This document shows positions 61,801-64,000 of a stretch of DNA of 64,000 nucleotides, one piece after another. Each line of letters starts with the position of its first letter. Position 1 is the first letter of the stretch. The position numbers were made by a program, and so were the translations under genes. The notes beneath the pieces were generated by a model. The model was given only the letters and a program-made list of their open reading frames with translations. It ran no database searches and had not been told where the DNA came from. Origin of the DNA: Yamagishiella unicocca (lineage: Eukaryota; Chlorophyta; Chlorophyceae; Chlamydomonadales; Volvocaceae); contig BDSL01000060.1 of NCBI GenBank assembly GCA_003116995.1, positions 62,001 to 126,000 on the forward strand, written 5' to 3'.

Positions 61801-64000
61801 GCGGTGATTTACCGAGTGTAGGGTCTACTGGCCTGGCAGTGTTTTGGTCCTCAATAAGTAAGTACTTCATCGATTTATGGGTATTCAGTGCTGAGCGCTG
61901 AATCACTTGCTAGCAACACAGCCCTCCCTTGACCGTCCCTCCAAACTGGGGCTCGTCCGCTGCCTCCCATGACGCATCCTCCCTCCCTCCCCTCCGGGTC
62001 TTCCTCGAATCCCTCCCCTCCGACGCCACCCCTCCTCGCGTAAAACGGTTTTTACCCCCTCCCCCCCCCCAGGTGTCCGTGTGGTCATCAGCCACGGCTC
62101 CGACGTAGCCAAGGTGCCCAAGGGCGGCTGGCTGCACCGGGTGAGCAGGGAGGGGGGTTCGAGGGAAACCCGTGGATGTCCGAAAAAATCGTTTAAGACA
62201 GAAGTTTTGAGATGCATGCGGGAGAACTGGGTTGGGGATACGAAAGCCGAAGGTCGTAATATGACCTTTGGCGGCTAAGCTATATCGGCTACGGCGAGAC
62301 GAAAGGAAGCGAGGACCCCGCGCGACGCACGTAAACTTTTCGCAGAACCGGTTTTGGGCGCTAGCAGGAGAACTGTGGGAGTTGGTGCGCTATGGGAGAG
62401 CGGACATCGCGGTCCGGTCCCAGTCCCAGTCCTAGTCGGAGTCCCAGTCCCGACCCGCCCGAATACCGACCAGATGCGTGAGGAAGCCGGTCATTACCAG
62501 AGAAGGTCCGCGGTCGTCCAGGAGAGGAGGCCGAAGCCGCGCCGCGCCGCCATGGGGGACGCGAAAGCCCAGACGCAGGTCCCGACGCCCGCAGACAAGA
62601 ACGCAACGACTAGCAAAAAACTACCAGAACAGAGGCCCAACCCAGCGGCGGAACTCACCTGGCCAGGGCCCAGAGCGGGTGGGGAAGCGGTCGACGCGAA
62701 GCATGCGGGCAAGGGGCAGCAGGGGGCATGCTGGACAACTGGGTTGGGGATACTGGGGGGAGGGAGGGAGGGAGGGGGTACGACGGGACCCCAGTGTGGT
62801 TGCTCGGTTCTCCTTGCTGCTGCCCCCCCCCTTCTGCGCCATGCGCCAACTATCCTGCCCCGTTGCGTAAAACGGTTTTTACACACACCCCCACCGCCAA
62901 CGACCATGCGCCAACTATCCTGCCCCGTTGCGTAAAACGGTTTTTACACACACACCCACCGCCAACGACCATGCGCCAAATATCCTGCCCTGTTGCGTAA
63001 AACGGTTTTTACACACACACCCACCGCCAACGACCATGCGCCAAATATCCTGCCCTGTTGCGTAAAACGGTTTTTACACACACCCCCACCGCCAACGACC
63101 ATGCGCCAACTATCCTGCCCCGTTGCGTAAAACGGTTTTTAACACCCGCCTCTTCTGGCGGGGAGGAGTTGTGGTTGCTCCTCCCGGTGCAACAGGCGGC
63201 GCCCCTTTCCGCTGTCGCACGCACGCTCGCCCCGCCCCTCCCCTTCCAACACACCTCCTCCTAGACTCCAGCCCGCCACCCCCCCCCCGCTGACGCCACC
63301 CCCATCCGCCCACCCGCCTCCAGGCCTCGCTCAGCAACGCCGTACGCCGCGGCGGCGCCGCCAGCGGGCAACACGGTTTCCTGGGCGCCGTGACCCACGG
63401 GTCGGCTGGCGGCCACGTGGTCGTCTTCGCCGACTCCAACTGCTTGGACCGCTCCCACATGACCAACAACTGCTACGAGCTGGTCATGAAGCTGCTGGCG
63501 AGGGTGTTGGACCAGCAGTCAGGGCAGGGCGTGCTGGAGGACTCGGTGGGTACTGGTGGTGGCGGTGGAGGTGGTGGTGGGCAGGTGGGTGGGTAGTAGT
63601 GGTGGGCGTGGGGGATAGCATGGAAACGCGTGCTGTTCACATTAGGTGAACTGCCCGGATAGGCGAGGATGAGACAAGGCTTAGCGGTGGGGGGGGGGTG
63701 ATGAAAGTCCGTGGGGTGGGATGGGGGTAGGGGCGGGGTGCTCGGAGGGGGCGCGGTTGGGGATGGGGGTGGCGAGGGTGGGTTGGTGGGGGCTGTGCAG
63801 GGTAGGCCTGGCCGGGGTGGTGCGGTGAGCCGGGTCGGGAGCCAAGTTCCATTCTTTCGGTCGGTCAAGTTAAGAATGCCCGTCAACGCCTGGCGGCCGC
63901 TGTTTCGCGAACACGCAGCGAATTGTGTATTGGCCCTCTGCCGCCTGGCCCCCCCCCCGTCCCTCCAGGCCAAGCTGGACCGTCCGTACGTGACGCCGCT
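52113..64000 (+). CDS. MBTPS1: Site-1 protease (S1P, subtilase), 3' end outside window
   Basis: Exons: 52113-53897, 54546-54669, 54980-55047, 55246-55317, 56023-56085, 56521-56675, 57070-57185, 57879-58036, 58514-58558, 58889-58982, 59409-59682, 60235-60524, 60989-61098, 61614-61755, 62073-62140, 63324-63545, 63969->64000, all in phase, about 1272 residues so far. S1P is a Golgi membrane serine protease that releases transcription factors (SREBP and ATF6 in animals, bZIP17/28 in plants). A signal segment ([15 protein letters not shown]) and the family propeptide ([17 protein letters not shown]) are followed by a long Gly/Gln/His-rich insert. The triad is Asp in [12 protein letters not shown] (about 600), His in GHGSFVAG (about 631), and Ser in [11 protein letters not shown] (about 797); the oxyanion Asn is in [19 protein letters not shown] (about 721). 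Downstream, [19 protein letters not shown] and ADWYNVASL are S1P-specific. The 52113 ATG was chosen for the signal sequence. The transmembrane end is missing. Confidence 0.95.
54290..54378. repeat. 33-bp tandem repeat, about 2.5 copies
   Basis: Units with AAGCGGCCCTCCGGTGGGGC and CCATCAGTCGGGG in intron 1 of the site-1 protease gene. Confidence 0.85.
55913..55985 (-). repeat. Intron repeat family B, inverted, near a 3' splice site
   Basis: The + strand reads CAGCATGCATCTCAAAATGT, then TTCTAAACGGTTT, and ends CTTCCTCGAAACCC. This is the reverse complement of the family B copies near donors at 59713 and 60525. It lies in S1P intron 4, about 40 bp before the acceptor. Confidence 0.75.
56735..56805 (-). 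repeat. Intron repeat family A, inverted
   Basis: GGTGTGGCATAAGAACC, AACCGGTTACGCGATATGG in S1P intron 6. On the other strand it reads as the CATATCGCGTAACCGGTT type. Confidence 0.55.
57195..57410 (-). repeat. Cluster of inverted family A modules after a donor
   Basis: Four to five tandem modules: TTTACGCGACAGGGGGTTAC, AAGAACCGGTAACTCGACAT (twice), GTTGACATGG, and CCGGTTACATGACATAGGAG. They begin 10 bp after the S1P exon 7 donor. Each holds the palindromic AACCGGTT or ACCGGT core. Confidence 0.7.
58784..58872. repeat. CCG/CCA triplet run
   Basis: About 89 bp of CCGCCA, CCGCCT triplets directly upstream of the S1P exon 10 acceptor. It serves as a C-rich polypyrimidine-like tract and gives poly-Pro or poly-Ala shadow frames. 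Confidence 0.9.
59713..59800 (+). repeat. Intron repeat family B, near a donor
   Basis: GTTTCGAGGAAGACTCGTGG, then AAAAAAACGTTTAGAAGAGA, then GTGCATGCTGGAGAACTGGG. It starts 30 bp after the S1P exon 11 donor. Confidence 0.8.
59833..59880 (-). repeat. Perfect 48-bp inverted copy of S1P exon 12
   Basis: The reverse complement of 59833-59880 is identical over 48 bp to 60341-60388. That part of exon 12 encodes [16 protein letters not shown]. The copy lies in the intron just upstream, in inverse orientation, 460 bp from the exon copy. Confidence 0.95.
60525..60612 (+). repeat. Intron repeat family B starting at a donor
   Basis: The 5' splice site itself (GTGGGTTTCGAGGAAGACAT) is the first part of the repeat. 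GATGCGAGAAAAAACCGTTT, ACAGACGTTTTTAGG and GCATGCTGGAGAACTGGGTT follow. It lies in S1P intron 12. Confidence 0.85.
60893..60985 (+). repeat. Intron repeat family A, tandem, at a 3' splice site
   Basis: TTGTCTTGTAACCGGGTCTT, TATGTCTTGCAACCGGGTCC and CAACCGGGCCTTCTCGCC run up to the acceptor of S1P exon 13. It is the same module and position as in the TAN1-like gene. Confidence 0.75.
61199..61250. repeat. CACAC/ACCAC pentanucleotide run
   Basis: About ten CACAC units in S1P intron 13. Confidence 0.9.
62150..62245 (+). repeat. Intron repeat family B, near a donor
   Basis: GGTTCGAGGGAAACCCGTGG, GAAAAAATCGTTTAAGACAG, and GATGCATGCGGGAGAACTGG. It begins about 15 bp after the S1P exon 15 donor. A short second fragment (CATGCTGGACAACTGGGTTG) occurs at 62728 in the same intron. 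Confidence 0.75.
62839..63145 (+). repeat. 65-bp minisatellite, 4.7 copies
   Basis: Copies start at 62839, 62904, 62969, 63034 and 63099 in S1P intron 15. The unit begins CCATGCGCCAACTATCCTGC and has a hairpin core GCGTAAAACGGTTTTTAC. A single relative stands before the malic enzyme exon 10 acceptor at 41041. Confidence 0.95.

Overview
The window is nuclear DNA of a green alga, most likely a chlorophycean of the volvocine (Chlamydomonas/Volvox) type. The genes are GC-rich and cut by many short GT-AG introns. Introns and spacers are full of micro- and minisatellites. A TGTAA motif, the volvocine poly(A) signal, lies 60-75 bp past the stop of two genes. One plastid-targeted protein is present, and there is an interstitial tract of plant-type telomere repeat (CCCTAAA). 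The species cannot be fixed from the sequence. All gene models below were built by hand from reading frame, splice sites and intron phase; none has been checked against transcripts.

Layout. (1) <1-2381 (+): the end of a MYND zinc-finger protein. (2) 4929-17151 (-): a large 18-exon gene for an NLR-like STAND NTPase. It has a disordered N-terminus, a TIR-like domain, a NACHT ATPase split over two exons, a low-complexity linker, and about 15 WD40 blades. Almost every blade is its own phase-0 exon of 42 codons. (3) 18805-22281 (-): a CCDC124/Lso2 ribosome-associated protein. (4) 22802-25930 (+): a THUMPD1/TAN1 tRNA-acetylation adaptor, divergent from (3). (5) 27174-29010 (+): a DUF1232 membrane protein. 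(6) 32948-36492 (-): a chloroplast NicO-type nickel/cobalt transporter-like protein. (7) 37584-43294 (+): malic enzyme, divergent from (6). (8) 45826-46349 (-): a tiny three-exon GCK-domain gene. (9) 46806-50458 or 51128 (+): a PAP2/lipid phosphate phosphatase with a long N-terminal extension, divergent from (8). (10) 52113->64000 (+): site-1 protease (MBTPS1/S1P subtilase), 17 exons so far, running off the window end.

The genes do not form a pathway. They are ordinary housekeeping genes (ribosome hibernation, tRNA modification, carbon metabolism, lipid signalling, Golgi proteolysis) around one unusual immune-receptor-like gene. That gene is the most promising candidate for an under-described system. 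A TIR-like, NACHT and 42-residue WD40 layout closely parallels the fungal HET-D/HET-E allorecognition NLRs, whose WD40 repeats are also 42 residues long and evolve by repeat shuffling. Here each blade is an interchangeable symmetric exon. Two distant blades share an exact 78-bp stretch that also covers the intron border, and a neighbouring intron carries a duplicated exon edge. Together these suggest a recognition domain that is still being reshuffled.

A second theme is the introns. Short dispersed sequence families recur in introns of unrelated genes, often right at a splice site, which suggests introner-like or MITE-like elements. One S1P intron also holds a perfect 48-bp inverted copy of the next exon.
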